DNA of 64,000 bases from Paralvinella palmiformis (lineage: Eukaryota; Annelida; Polychaeta; Terebellida; Alvinellidae). The DNA lies in assembly GCA_025642065.1 (NCBI GenBank), contig JAODUP010000040.1, positions 428,001-492,000 of the forward strand, written 5' to 3'. A program made the translations under genes and the position numbers. The first letter of the stretch is position 1, and each line of letters begins with the position of its first letter. The notes below the pieces were generated by a model. That model worked only from the letters and a program-made list of their open reading frames with translations, ran no database searches and had not been told where the DNA came from. Of the stretch, positions 24,001 through 36,232 are shown one piece after another.

Positions 24001-26429
24001 TATAAATATTCATAATTACAATCATAAATATATTGTATTCTATCACACAAACGTGAATGTGATATTCATCTTTATTCACTCAGCTACCTATATAATACCA
24101 ATGTAACTACTAAATAAAAACACTGGACATTTGTAGATATCACATTACCAGATCAATAAAATCTACTTCTATAAAGACATGAAATTGGTGGCAATCACAT
24201 CATTAGAGAACCAGATGATTTAACTAATTTACCCATTGCCCAGATAAATTTAACGCATTATTCTTTATTTATAGCACACAATGGTGAACGCCACTAATTA
24301 AACCACTAACTGTCTATCTGTAAATGTGTAAATTGCCACCATATGAACCAGTGACTTACCAACTGCCTTTACGACAAATCACAGCTGGACAGACTTATGA
24401 TATAGATAAACACCCCAATTCACAATCATACTGATCCACTAACGCTCCATTTAAATCCATTATGTTACAACTGGCATTGTTTGAATATTTGGGAAATGTA
24501 CATTCAACAAAAAGACGTATCATGTATGTCTAACTGTTATCTGCTAAGTTCTATGTAATATAGACTCTGTAGGATAATTAAAATATATATAAGAAATTCG
24601 GTTTATAAACTCACTGCATTGCATATGGAAATGACGATTACTTGAGATCGTGATTACCGATTAAACCGTGCTTGAATGTGATCCTGATGCATCATGATTA
24701 TTGTAATATTATTTAACTAAAAGTCATTATGCTAAGAATATTTGTAAGAGATTTGTATTGATATACGTACACATACACACTCGCATCACATTTCTTTTGA
24801 CACACGCACACACATTCCCCTCACATCCTCATTGTTTAACAGTCTGTCAAGTGATGAATAAAGCATTTTGATCACATTTCTCACAAGTCCACGGTACGGA
24901 GATATTGTTTAGCATCATATTTGATCATCCATCATTTCCAAGTAGCAATATGTGTCATGGAGCCAATTACTTAAACATCGCTGTCGTCACACACACACAA
25001 GAAACGTCGGTCTATTTTTAGACTTCCTGAACATTGGCGAGTGGACGGATTTTTTATGTCAGGTCAGCTGTAGCTGATCTTTGATTGGATGATTCCGACC
25101 ATTATTATTATCATACAATGTTGGAGGTCATTTATTTATCTCTGACATCGAAACACTTTAACACAACAATTTAGTTGTGTTTTATACAATGTTTCCTTTA
25201 TTTAATACCATGTTTCCGGTGCGAAAATGTCACACAGCAAGGTACGGAGAAAAAGGTTTCCCGTACATCAGTTCCCGGGTTATGGGATACGTTGCCTGGT
25301 CACTCAGAATTGGGAGCCATTAAAATATTTTGCTAGATCTAGGTTGTTAAAACCGATTTATTTAAATTAGCTCGTTTATAATATCTATAAACCAATGTAT
25401 TTATATATAAAATATATTCGTGTTATGTGAGCTTAACTCGATATTCAATGTATAGAACAACCCGAGTTAATTAAGGTGTTGAATACAATTTTCTTGCTAT
25501 TATATTATTATTATTATAGCTTAAATTTGCATTCATACACCAACTCAGCTTCCTGAGTAGTATACAACTGGAGTAGGACCCAATGGATGTCATATATGCC
25601 ATTGTGTATCCAGAACTGGCTCATGTGTATATGTTTTTTAGTGTTCCTGTGTATTACGTTCGTCAACTAAAACTCTGATTGGCTAGGACTGTCTCCTCCT
25701 GAGAACACTTGGAGGCAGCACGGAAAGATGAATCCGGAATACTTTGTTGGTGGTTATACGGCTGCAGTATCGTAAGTCCCCAGGGAGACTTTAACCAGCC
25801 GCTTTAATCCCGTGAAATGGGGCTGTTGTTTAAAGTGGTTATAGCCGTTCATATAGAAGAATACGCCTCCCAGTTTTGAGAGTCGAGAGAGATTAATTTC
25901 CGAATTGACCTCTAGCTGTGAATGCTATTACTTGAATCGCTGGGATGTTTCATTGTCCTATGAAAGTCTGATTATCTCATTCCCCAGGGAATGGTCCAGG
26001 GGCCATATGTTCCCGGTGAGACCAACGGCGTCAGTAAAAAAAAGAATTGACTCACCTCAGGCAAGGTTTTACTCTACTAGAACGGGTCATTAATATCCCC
26101 CCCCCCCCAATCAATATAAATATCTTCACAATAGAAAACTCTATGTTGAAGTATTTCTATAAAGTTTTTTTTATTTGATTTGTGCTTTTAAACGATTGGC
26201 TCATTTATGACTTAAGTGCACGCTCTCCACCTGTACTAATCCCCAGCTCATGTTGGCATACACACACTGACACAGGTGTGTATCTAACACACAGCTTCTT
26301 GAACTTAAAATAATTTCTCATCTACAGTATTATATTACAGTATAATTTCTCATCACATGGAGTAACAATATTTCTGTTGTTGTTTCTAATTGATTTTTCT
26401 GTATATGCCGTTCTTCTGCCTTTTACCAG

Positions 26430-26490
<61 letters not shown>

Positions 26491-26863
26491 GTATGTATGT
26501 ATGTATGTATACATGTGTATTTTTATCTTGACGATTTAAACGTGTATATTTATTTCATTGGATACTGGGTAAATAAAGGTGTGTTTATTAATCTCGTTTA
26601 TCCCCTCTCGATGTGCGTGCATGTTAAAAACAAAGCCTCTGTATCAGTAATAAACTGAATGATGGCGACCACTTTCCCTCTTAAATCTAATTTTAGTTCG
26701 TCTTTTTGCCTCCTTCCTTCTTACTGATTTCCTACGTGAGTTCAGTAATGTTAGACAGTGTCAACGCATTAACGCTGTACTGTAGCAGAATAATAATGAC
26801 ATAGACCAGTAATACTACACGATGGCAGCAGTAACACTACACAAATATCCCGAGCATTCTGAG

Positions 26864-26910
<47 letters not shown>

Positions 26911-29900
26911 CATTTCGTAAGAAAATCTGCCAATGTCATTAAGTTATTTACCACCTTGAAACGTTGAAGGTCACTCATTTGCTTGCTGAATGGCTGGGCT
27001 CGTTGTCCTGCCATCAGAGGGAAGCCAACAGCCGAAAAGGCGTCAGTCTCTGGCTTCTATTTGTTCCCGACTGAGCATCATTTCGGTCGGCCATTTATAG
27101 ATGTATATGGTGGTGAAGCTCATTCTTCGAATATCTCGAGGTGATTGCTGCCTTGCTCAGAATGGACGCGATTGGAGGCTACATTTTCACGTCACTCATT
27201 TTACATACAACTATAGTTGATAACTCGTAGAATAAATCAACCGTAGTTGATCGGTGTGGTTTATTGCGGATTATATCAGTATAGCCATAATACAATTTAT
27301 GGTACATCACCGCTCCAATGCGACAGTACTAAGTTTATTTAGGTACTTCATTTTGGAAAGTTAACAAATATAATGCTGTATTGTGGCGACTTTCCTGTGT
27401 CTTCTTTATAAATTTCACACTTTTCCCCATTTAGCTGATTCAAATATTTCGCATTCATCCACTTCGCTTTTCAGCTCCTAGATGAATTTGCCTCCTAAGA
27501 TAAACGAACGATATTTCTCAGTCTTCAAGTCGTGACATCGTCGAATGACAAAACCCAGAATAAACGTCTTTTGTTTATCTTAGTCAGCGAGAAAAATCGA
27601 TGAAGGAAGGGGTCGGTATTAGCGATATATTCCTCTGACTGGAGGACAATCTGTCGCCGGGAACATCTCAATGTTTTCAGCCGACATCAGCGTCATAACA
27701 AACTCGTTCTCCGCGTTTAGTGGACAGCGTCCGGGGACGTCTAACACTGGATTATGGGTGCAGATTGCCAAAACATTGATTTTTGTTTTGCTGTTATTTT
27801 CCTTTCCCCCGATCCGTCCTGGATCCTTGGGGAGGCCGGAGTCTTGGTGGTGGTGGTGGTATCCGTGGTTCTAAGCGTTACTAATCAGTGTCGCTCGTAG
27901 TGGGGACCATGGCCTCGTGGCTATATATGGCGTCTTCTTTGGCTTGCTGTCGTTATATACGACTCGTGGTGCGCAGATGGAATATTGCGGAGCAGGTTAT
28001 GGCCTTTAGCGAGCGATGCGCGCCGATGTTAATTTTGTGGCTGCTGTTACCGCTATGGTGACTGCCAGTGTTTTTTTCACGATTTTGCTACGGCCATACT
28101 AGTTGTCACGATGACTTCCACGACATCGTTGCCAATGATAATTTTTTGGCTAATTTTAGCCGGTATTAATTTTCGCTGTTGCCCGCGTAACTAGTATAGC
28201 AACCACTGTTGTTTCGGCGACTGGGAAGAAGCATAGCAACGACGGTGTTGCTTTTACACTTACATCGCGAATCACTGATTAGCTGTCTATGTGGAAATGG
28301 TCATCATACACCACGTTTAGCCTTGATCTCTGTTTAATATCATTACCTTTAATCATCCTCATTATTGCTATGATCTTGGGATTAATCTCCTGTTGTGATC
28401 AGGTTTGCCATCACCTAGTCAACGGATCTTAATCGCTGTCGGATGTTTTAGATGTACCGAGGTGGCCGTGATTCTGTCTGATCGTATTCGATTTACCCCA
28501 CAAATCATTCACGTTATTTACTATAAACAAGTGAGCCGCGGATTCTGTTCCGTTGTCACTGGCGACAATGTAACAACGAACGGTTTAAATGGATGGATCC
28601 TGTTCTACTGGTTAGTGCGACTACTAATGCCTTCTGTTACGCTATCACTACGGGTTCAAACACTACCAGACGTGGATAATCCCCCCCATCCGACTAGTTC
28701 GCTCGCGTTGTGTTGTTGCTGTGCTCGGCTTCGGTTAACAGATCCTTTGCCAGTCGCCACGTACAGTGGCTTATGTTGTTATTGTTGTTGTTGTTCACTC
28801 GGTTTTATATTGATCCGTCGTGTCTCTTCATATGGCAGACTATTGTTGCTGTGTTTGCCATCTTGCCGAAGCATCCCGGATTCATCATGGCGCTATCGAT
28901 GCGAAGTCTGTTTTCAGGAGAAAGGAAGGAAAAAAAAAAAAAACGTTGATGCCAGTATTTGTGCCAATCAATCAAGCACATTTGGATATTGTCCTGGAAT
29001 ATTACTTCGATGTGAATAATAAATTAGACCAGAACGGCCAGGCACTGAATTGATGATGCAGCATATGTAAACGATGATGGAATGCTGATACTTTCTGCAT
29101 CATCTGCCGTCGTAAAATGTGACCAACATCTGGACGTAATCAGTGTTTTGTTGATATTGAAAAGTATAGAATTGTATGCGGAGAAAAAAATCTTCCCGCA
29201 CACTGTTATGCCACATTGAATATTGATAATAAGCATTATAATTAAGGAATTTTTCACTCAAAATATGTACATATTTTCAGCTGTATCTACTGAACTAATA
29301 TTTTCATTGTATTGTATGTGCATGTTTTAGCAAAGCATGCACATACACGCGCGCGCAGACAGACACACGCACAATCCACAGAGAGAGAGAGAGAGAGTTT
29401 GTATGTCCTTGTCAGTATGCCAACAAACTCCATCGGCATGGAATATTGTTGTTCATTGGAGAAATAACGTCGATTTACTAACTGACAACTATCAGCCAGG
29501 AAAGATGATAAGAAATAGCGACCACGTTTGTCTTTAGAATATACTCTAAACAGCCATTAAACATCTGCCGAAATAAGAACGCCACCACGCCATTTATAAT
29601 ATTTAAAAAAAAACTATATTTTTGGTTACTAATTTGTATTAAACAGAGTGCAAGATACACACTGAAACTCTATCAAATGGCATTTATGTGATTGGATAAA
29701 TACACCTATTATCGACGCCAGCTCAAGTAAGATAACGCTATCGTGTTGCTTCACTTAAATTGCCAATCCACGGCCAAATACTGCTGATGACAATGGCTGG
29801 CTGCGTATAGATTATTTTTGGGTGATTGTTCCGAATGACGTAGGATACATAGGAAATCCATATCGATGTTGCTTGTATACATATTCTCTATAATAAGTAG

Positions 29901-32900
29901 ATAACACAACTTTGTATGCTCCATCTACAATTTATTTTATTCCGATAAACATATCTGAACAAGACCTTTGACTCTCTGTGTTCATGTTTACCTACGCCGC
30001 AGTGCCTGAGTTGTATTTATATTTCAAGTCAAATTACAGGAATGACATACAGTGTCGTGAGCTATGATAAATACAGAAAGGAAATACATGGTATTGAGCT
30101 GTCATATATATAAAAAGAAATACATTGTCATGAGCCATAATAAATACAGAAAGGAAATACAATGTCATGGACTGCGATAAATGTGGAAAGGAATTACAGT
30201 ATCATGGGTTATGACAAATACAAATAGGAAATACAGTGTCATGAGTCGTCATATGTTGGATTTTGAAAGCAATGCATGCTTTTGACGTCACAGCACCGTG
30301 ATTTATGCATGACGTGGAGGTGCCGCCTTGATGATGTCATGATCTGAGTAACACCAAGATCATGATCTAGTAGAGATCTTCAGAGTCCTAACTCAGTTGG
30401 TCAATATGTTTGATCCGTTTTTAATCTATCACAGCTCCTCTTAGCTGTAAATATTAACACCATGACATCAGGATCCGAATGGTTGTTGGTTAATGATCTG
30501 TGACAGAATGGGTTTAATAATTCCAGTTAGAGAAATAATATCTGGTTTCTAACGAGTAACGCTACAGGGCTACAGAGAAACTGACTAACTGTTAAGGTAC
30601 TAAGAACATTGATTATTGAATTTACTAAGTAATTAGAATGAGATGCTTTTAGGGAGCCTGAATTAAATTCCAATCAGTGACAATCAACTCTGACCAAGTA
30701 CACACCCAGGGCCGTATATTGAGAGAACAGTATATCATTGGATCAGACTATTTGACCATGTGGCTTGCTGTTATTACATTAAATCAGTAATAAAAAAGGC
30801 AATCGATATATTAAACAGATATAACTAAACATGCAATGTTGATCTTGTGGAACAGCTGATCAGTAGTTATTCAGTATTTGTTGGGTTCATATTTTTCGAA
30901 GTGTACCAGGCTTGCTGTTGCACACATATATTGTCTTTTTGTATAATAATAATAATAATAATGTATATTTAATAAAGCGCCCTTACTAGCAGGAGCCATT
31001 CAAAGGCGCTGTACAAATAATATGTAATATAATAATACTACCAAATAATGTCTGTAAAAACCCTGTAATGATTTAAAAGATAATAATTATTTATCTGTGA
31101 AAGCGACCTTAAATAGGTGTGTTTTAGAAGAGACTTAAAATTTCCAAGAGTCAACACATTTCTAATATTTGCTGGCAACTTATTCCACAAAGTGGGGGCT
31201 GCAACACTAAATGCACAATCACCATATGACTTGAGCCAAGACACTGGCACCTGCAATAGTATCTGACTGGATGACCTGAGTTTTCGGGATAACTTTCTAA
31301 TGAAACCAGTTCACACAGGTATGCTGGCGCCATATCATTAATAGATTTATAAGTTATTAACAGAATCTTGAAATGGATACGCTGTCTAACAGGTAGCCAA
31401 TGTAGTTTTTGAAGAATTGAGGTGATATGATCATATTTTCTAGTATTTGTTACAATGCGAGCTGCACTATTCTGAATTCGCTGAAGGCGATTAATGTTAT
31501 AATCAGATATGCCATATAACAGGGAGTTACAATAGTCTATACGAGATGTAACAAAGGCATGAACTACAGTTACAAGTGATTCTTGTGTCAAATTTTTTTT
31601 AAACAGTGGATGTTCTTAAGATGGTAGTAGGCAGCCCAGCATACTAATACATTGGTCAAAAATAACCCCTAGATTTTTTACTGACCCATTAGGGCTAATC
31701 GAAGATGCACCCATCTGTAATGCTGGTGTCTTTAGGGATTTAACACAATGTGGTGATGCCAAATATAAAATATTTGTTTTATTATCATTTAGTTTTAGAA
31801 GATTTTGAGTCATCCATAGCCGAATATCGGCAATACAATGTTCTAAATTCTTTAAGGAAGAGGAGAAATTTAACTCATTGTCAGGATCCAGTGATATATA
31901 CAGCTGTGTGTCATCAGCATACAAGTGATATTTAACCCCATATCGCTGCGCAATGATCCCAAGAGGACGGGTATACATTGTGAAAACCAGAGGACCAAGA
32001 ACTGAACCCTGTGGTACACCAGATAACAAAAACTGAATGTCAGATAAAATACTATGAACAGACACCCTCTGGGAGTGTTGTTCCAGATAGGATCTAAACC
32101 ATTCAAGTACTCTACCTGACAGACCAAACATGTCTTTTAACCTAGAGAAAAGTACATTATGGTCAACTGTATCAAATGCAGCAGACAGGTCCAGAAGAAC
32201 AAGTATTATTGGCTTACCTTGATCAATTGACATCATAACATCATCGTATTACAGTTGAGTGAAGTTAAAGTCAAATGTGTAATATATAATGACCGCATAC
32301 GAATAAATCATTTAATCTCGCATGTTCACATATTTATTCAGTGTACAGTTAATTCAACAGACGTTACCGCAGTTGTGATGATTTATTCTGACAGGAGTCT
32401 GTCCCTGTCGTCTTCCTAAATACCACCATAGTATCATTGATGACATGTTATTTTTCAGTTTGGTTTCTGGCCTGCCAAGTTCTGGATGCCTTTGGCTTTG
32501 TCACAGTGTTCGCCATTTTGTTTGTGGCCAGTATACATCTCTGTTGTTCTTGCTGCAAGGAATCCATCAGCCTGTTGAAGGCAATGGGAGTCGTTCTCAT
32601 CTTTGGAGGTACGTAATAGTACAATGATTTTGTTGATGGTCACATCATTGTTGTAGATAAAGGTGGTGGTGGTGGTGGTGATGATGATGAATTTTTAACC
32701 AAGTCCTCTAACATACAGTCTGTACATCATGCATACATTCATTACATTAGTGTATCCATAGAAAACTAACAAATAGCATGATAGTTATTTGTATTGATCT
32801 TATATACCATTATTATTGTTAGCAATAGTAGCTGCAACAACATTGGAAATAATGTAACGGTAACTGTAAATCATTTGTGGATAGTTTATTTAACCTCAAC

Positions 32901-33299
32901 TCGAGTGACACATGAAGCATACAGCCGAGGGATGAAATATCCAACAAACACAGATAATACTTAATCTGGCTATTTCCAGCACATTGGTCTAACCACTGCA
33001 TAATTGTGTGTGTGTGTGTGTATGTGTGTCTGTGTGTATCTTTATGTGTGATGCGACTCGCCGTCAAATAACTGTTTGATTTCTTTACAGTGTGTATGCT
33101 GGTGTCGGCCCTGGGAGCGTTTGCTGGAATGAGTTACAGAGATCACAAGACATCAATCAACAGCCAGGTTTCCAGGTTTGATTGGGGCTTTTACGTGGAC
33201 ATTCCCGGTGTGGTGCTAGTCCTGTTATCAGCATTACTCTACCTTATAGAGAGCTGTCGGTATGAAGGCTACCAGAGTGGACATAATGAAATAGTGTAA
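21099..33299 (+). CDS. Claudin/PMP22-like four-TM protein, 3 coding exons
   Basis: Exons 21099-21333, 32459-32608 and 33091-33299 join in frame to 197 aa. Donors are CAG|GTAAGC and GGAG|GTACGT; acceptors are TTATTTTTCAG and TTTCTTTACAG; both introns are phase 1. The first extracellular loop has the family signature: Trp29, GLW at 40-42, Cys45 and Cys63, the disulfide pair of claudin/PMP22/EMP proteins. TM segments are about 7-27, 87-107, 116-138 and 163-183, with a cytoplasmic tail ending NEIV, possibly a PDZ-binding C-terminus. I chose the ATG at 21099 because the upstream in-frame ATG (21069) lies before the acceptor TTTCTCCTAG (21093). Intron 2 is 11.1 kb and carries hAT relics and a LINE. 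It has the same exon plan as the minus-strand gene at 2293-4457. A role in cell junctions or membrane organisation is known for the family, not shown here. Confidence 0.85.
21578..22731. mobile_element. Internally deleted hAT-like element with BED-finger remnant
   Basis: The ends form imperfect inverted repeats: left GATGTTGGGGTAATCGATTAC, right end reverse-complemented CAGGGTTGGGGTGATTAC, then both continue with CAAGTAATC-like motifs. The CAG...TTGG start is typical of hAT elements. It encloses a 40-codon BED zinc-finger fragment but no transposase core. I could not read a target-site duplication; the left terminal bases look mutated. Lies in intron 2 of the claudin-like gene. Confidence 0.6.
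22451..22573 (+). pseudogene. Truncated BED-type zinc finger (hAT transposase N-terminus)
   Basis: A 40-codon frame starts MASNSESLVHFHF and continues YKATCKHCSMF before a stop. The spacing of aromatic residues before C-x2-C matches the first half of a BED finger, the DNA-binding domain at the N-terminus of many hAT transposases. The His/Cys second half and catalytic domain are missing, consistent with an internal deletion of the surrounding element. Confidence 0.5.
23898..24674. mobile_element. Non-autonomous hAT element with 8-bp TSD
   Basis: Termini are CAGGCATG (left) and CAAGCACG (right, reverse-complemented), with continuing similarity inward, including GGTAATCGATTAC at the left and GTAATC motifs at the right. 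It is flanked by identical 8-bp direct repeats AATGTGAT at 23890-23897 and 24675-24682, the hallmark of hAT insertion. The 777-bp interior shows no transposase. Related to the element at 21578-22731 by its TAATCGATTAC motif. Confidence 0.75.
25690..26090. repeat. SINE-like composite repeat
   Basis: Positions 25710-25790 resemble 15895-15975 (AGATGAATCCGGAATAC, GTCCCCAGGGAGACTTTA). Positions 25940-26070 resemble the body of the SINE at 20838-21060 (GGCCATATGTTCCC, GTGAGACCAACGGCGTC). No clear tRNA head is retained, so boundaries are approximate. Confidence 0.45.
26432..26510. repeat. (CT)n(GTAT)n microsatellite
   Basis: About 27 CT units followed by six GTAT units, in intron 2 of the claudin-like gene. 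Confidence 0.9.
26875..26908. repeat. (AT)n microsatellite
   Basis: Pure AT tract in the same intron. Confidence 0.9.
27500..28960. other. CpG-richer intronic stretch, no supported gene
   Basis: Base composition shifts to more G, C and CpG than the rest of the 11-kb intron, with triplet-like GTT/TTG and GGT runs (27847-27861, 28774-28795). A 204-codon plus-strand ORF (28405-29019) has no recognisable domain and a Cys/Leu-rich composition expected from these runs. It could be an alternative promoter region or an old repeat; I cannot decide. Confidence 0.25.
30040..30255. repeat. About 37-bp minisatellite, about 6 units
   Basis: Diverged tandem units of the type GGAAATACAGTGTCATGAG followed by a C/TATGATAAATACAGAAA segment, with repeat starts near 30079, 30117, 30154, 30190 and 30226. 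Confidence 0.75.
30941..32245 (-). mobile_element. 5'-truncated L2/CR1-like non-LTR retrotransposon
   Basis: The minus-strand frame 32236-31616 encodes the core of a reverse transcriptase: LLDLSAAFDTVDH (motif A), SGVPQGSVLGPLVF (motif B) and YADDTQLY (motif C). Other frames (31591-31151, 31256-31038) carry the downstream LHWLPVRQRIHFK and LWNKLPANIR stretches. The frame breaks make it inactive. The 3' end has ACAGCGCC, a spacer, GGGCGCTTTATT and an ATT microsatellite. The endonuclease and ORF1 are absent. It lies antisense in intron 2 of the claudin-like gene, ending about 215 bp before the acceptor of exon 2. Confidence 0.85.
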
Positions 33300-33849
33300 A
33301 CGGACACTGCAGTCTTCGTGCTTAGTTTGAGAAGCAAAGTGAGGATTCTGATGATTTCTCAATAACAAAGCATAATTATAGGATTAACCTAGTTGGCCAC
33401 TCTGTATAGATATATGGGATGCAGCTCTGGCCTTGGAACTGATATGGAACTAACAATCTCAGGTATCAGTTTCAGTTTCCATTTGTCTGATATGGTCATT
33501 CTTTTATGGCATTTATGCGACGTATGTTGAAAAGCTCCAGGCACACTACCCACTAAGAAGGCCCTCTGTGCTCACTGAAATGCTTCCAGTGTAAAATTTC
33601 TTGATACATCATCACTGAAGAGTGTGTCGCACACCTCGCTGCCATGTTATCATTCCTTGTCTGACTGCCATCATATAGTAACCAAAACCACCTCAATTTG
33701 TTAACAACATAACATGCTTTCGCAGGAAGGTGTACCTAGATCTTTTCTGCGTAGAGTACAGAATTTCAATGTATTGTATGTGCTAGGTCTTGCTTTAAAC
33801 TATAAGCGTTACCATCTAGATATTGTCATGTTTATAAATGTATGTGGTT

Positions 33850-33895
<46 letters not shown>

Positions 33896-35528
33896 TTATA
33901 TATATATGCCATACACACAGATATTCGTGTATCACGGATTTATTATTTTAATATGATCTTCTGTAAGGGTATTTAAGTATTTTTATGTCATGTCTTAGAA
34001 AACGATGTTGTCTATCCAATAAGCTTTTAAAGATATATGACAGTAATATTTATCTAGCTGTTACAGTCATAAATTTTAGAACTATTTTTTAAATTGAATT
34101 TTAGAAAGCACATGGAGAAATAAGACATTTGCTAGTTGGTGTTGTGAGAGCTGTTGGTGAGATGTTGTTTGACTAATTAATGACGGTTCTCTATTTGCTC
34201 ATTTTAATACCACTTCATGTTAATTGGTTGTCTGTTTATGTACTATGTCTCATTCGCTTAGCTTTAGCTAGGCACGTATGCCAATATTACTAATATTGAA
34301 CGCGGGGGGCCAGTCAGTTGGGGAAAGTTGTTCTTAATGAAGACGATCTCTGTTGTCAGGCTGTACATGCACTTCTTGGGGTGTTCATTGTCAAGTATTT
34401 ACTTGTCACTTTTTGGCATTTTTTATTGAAGATTTGGGTTTAATAGGTTCCGATTCTATATTCCGACATTCCCGTCATATTGACTGTCCAATGTCCTGAC
34501 AGTCTGGTTTTTGTTCTGTTGCTGAGGGGTTTAATGTGGGGGTAGAATGGTGTGGACAAATATAGATGTTAAAATAGCCTGTGTTTTTAAAAGGTCTTAC
34601 ACTCAGATGCATAATTTGTCCCCTTGTGAGCCTCCTACTTACACATACATGAGAGTAGCTATGGTTGTGGGTTGTAAGCAAATCTATTCGTAAGCTGTTT
34701 ATTATGGTAGACAGCTGACAACAAATGTCAGTGATGAACGCCTCACAGTTACACACAAAGTTGAAGGTTTAAGAATCTGTCACAACAGTGGGGTGCCTAA
34801 AGAGTAACATGAATAATTGCTTTATATTAGGTCAGTTTTCATAGGTTCTGTATGATTCATTGAATAACTTATAACATAGTAGTTATCGGTAAAGAGGGCA
34901 GCTAAAAAAAGTAAAAATTTCATTCCCACGTAACGTAGGTATCCCCTGATTGACATTCAAACAATTTAGTCCAGTTTACTTCAGATGCTGCCATTACAAA
35001 ACTTTTCCATTTGTCATTGGCTTTAGCACACCTGATCTTAATGTTGACCTCTACACTCCAAAGAGATCATATAGTTCAGCTCTTTGATATATCTCATTTT
35101 GATGACTGGAGAACTTTAACCTAGCTTGAGGCCAAATTTTACTTTGTGATAATCATTATCTGGAAATAATTGGATTAATTGTTTTAAATTCAAATAAGAT
35201 ATGAATTGCCAAGTTACCTATGTATTGTACAACTGTAGCTATAGCATCTGGTATTTTTTAAATATGATGTATTTTTATAGATCTGAAATGTATATTTGTT
35301 GTTGATTTTTATATAGATCTGACAGGTTGTGCTAATTTCACTTTGCATATAGGTTTTATAGAAAATATTTACAAGTGTTGTCTTTTTAATATTCTTATTT
35401 TTTATATCTGTGTATGTTTTGTTCATGTAGTGAGGTGGCATATCTTTAATTATTAGCATATGTAAACAATAGCTCAATACATTCCTCTTATTGCCACGTA
35501 GACAGACGCAAAATTCCTTTCAAATGCA

Positions 35529-35564
<36 letters not shown>

Positions 35565-35976
35565 GCATGATTAAACTGTTTAATGAATGAATTACATAAG
35601 AGATACGACTTAATTAAATATAATTTTGAACCATTTCTATTTTGTTTTCACCCATTGTGTACAGGTGGTATGCTTGTACAAATCCTGTTTTGCTATTTAT
35701 GTCAGAATGGTTTATTTCGCTGTACCATGTCAGTTGTGTACGTATTGATCTTGGTGAGGATGAAACCCCTATTTAGATTATTCTTCTTATATGGAATAGT
35801 TGTTTGTCACGTGGTCGTACTATGTCATTTGTGAAATGGTAACGGAGAATATGTTGTACCTTATACTGTATATGTTGTGTGTGCTTCATGTCAACACACA
35901 TACACACACACACAACCTATATACATACATATACTTGTATCTATTATACAGCCATTACTGTTTCTTTGATAATAAA
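33300..35976 (+). other. Presumed 3' UTR of claudin-like gene, no other gene
   Basis: No coding potential beyond the stop at 33297-33299. It contains an (AT)n tract at 33850-33894 and another at 35534-35561. The first clear AATAAA I find on this strand is at 35971-35976, which would give a 2.7-kb 3' UTR. Earlier non-canonical sites are possible. Confidence 0.4.
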
Positions 35977-36232
35977 TTATTTCCATGTGCAAGTTTTATG
36001 TCTAGATCTAGAAGTTAAGATAACAATATAATAATTTGAAAACAGTCGATGGAAAAAAGTTAAAAATTCAAACAAATAAGGTAAGGATAGCTCAAGTTGT
36101 GAAGTTATATAGTATTGGCTCTTGTGTTATAGTGTGATGTGTGCCCTAAAAAATTGACTGGATTTAATAATCAATTCAAGACACGATGGACAGATAACAT
36201 GATATAAACATTAGCTGCATAACAAATTTATT
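35971..36232. terminator. Candidate opposed polyadenylation signals
   Basis: AATAAA on the plus strand (35971-35976) could end the claudin-like transcript. AATAAA on the minus strand (TTTATT at 36227-36232) could end the gamma-glutamyltransferase transcript with a 1.4-kb 3' UTR. The pair would put the two convergent ends about 250 bp apart. Signal hexamers only; not proven. Confidence 0.3.

Noticed and set aside
28405..29019. 204-codon plus-strand ORF inside the 11-kb intron
   Set aside because: Cys/Leu/Arg-rich composition driven by GTT/TTG runs, no domain, no matching splice context, and overlapping ORFs in other frames.
35583..36018. Hydrophobic plus-strand ORFs
   Set aside because: AT-rich, lie in the presumed 3' UTR region, partly microsatellite-encoded, no splice or family support.
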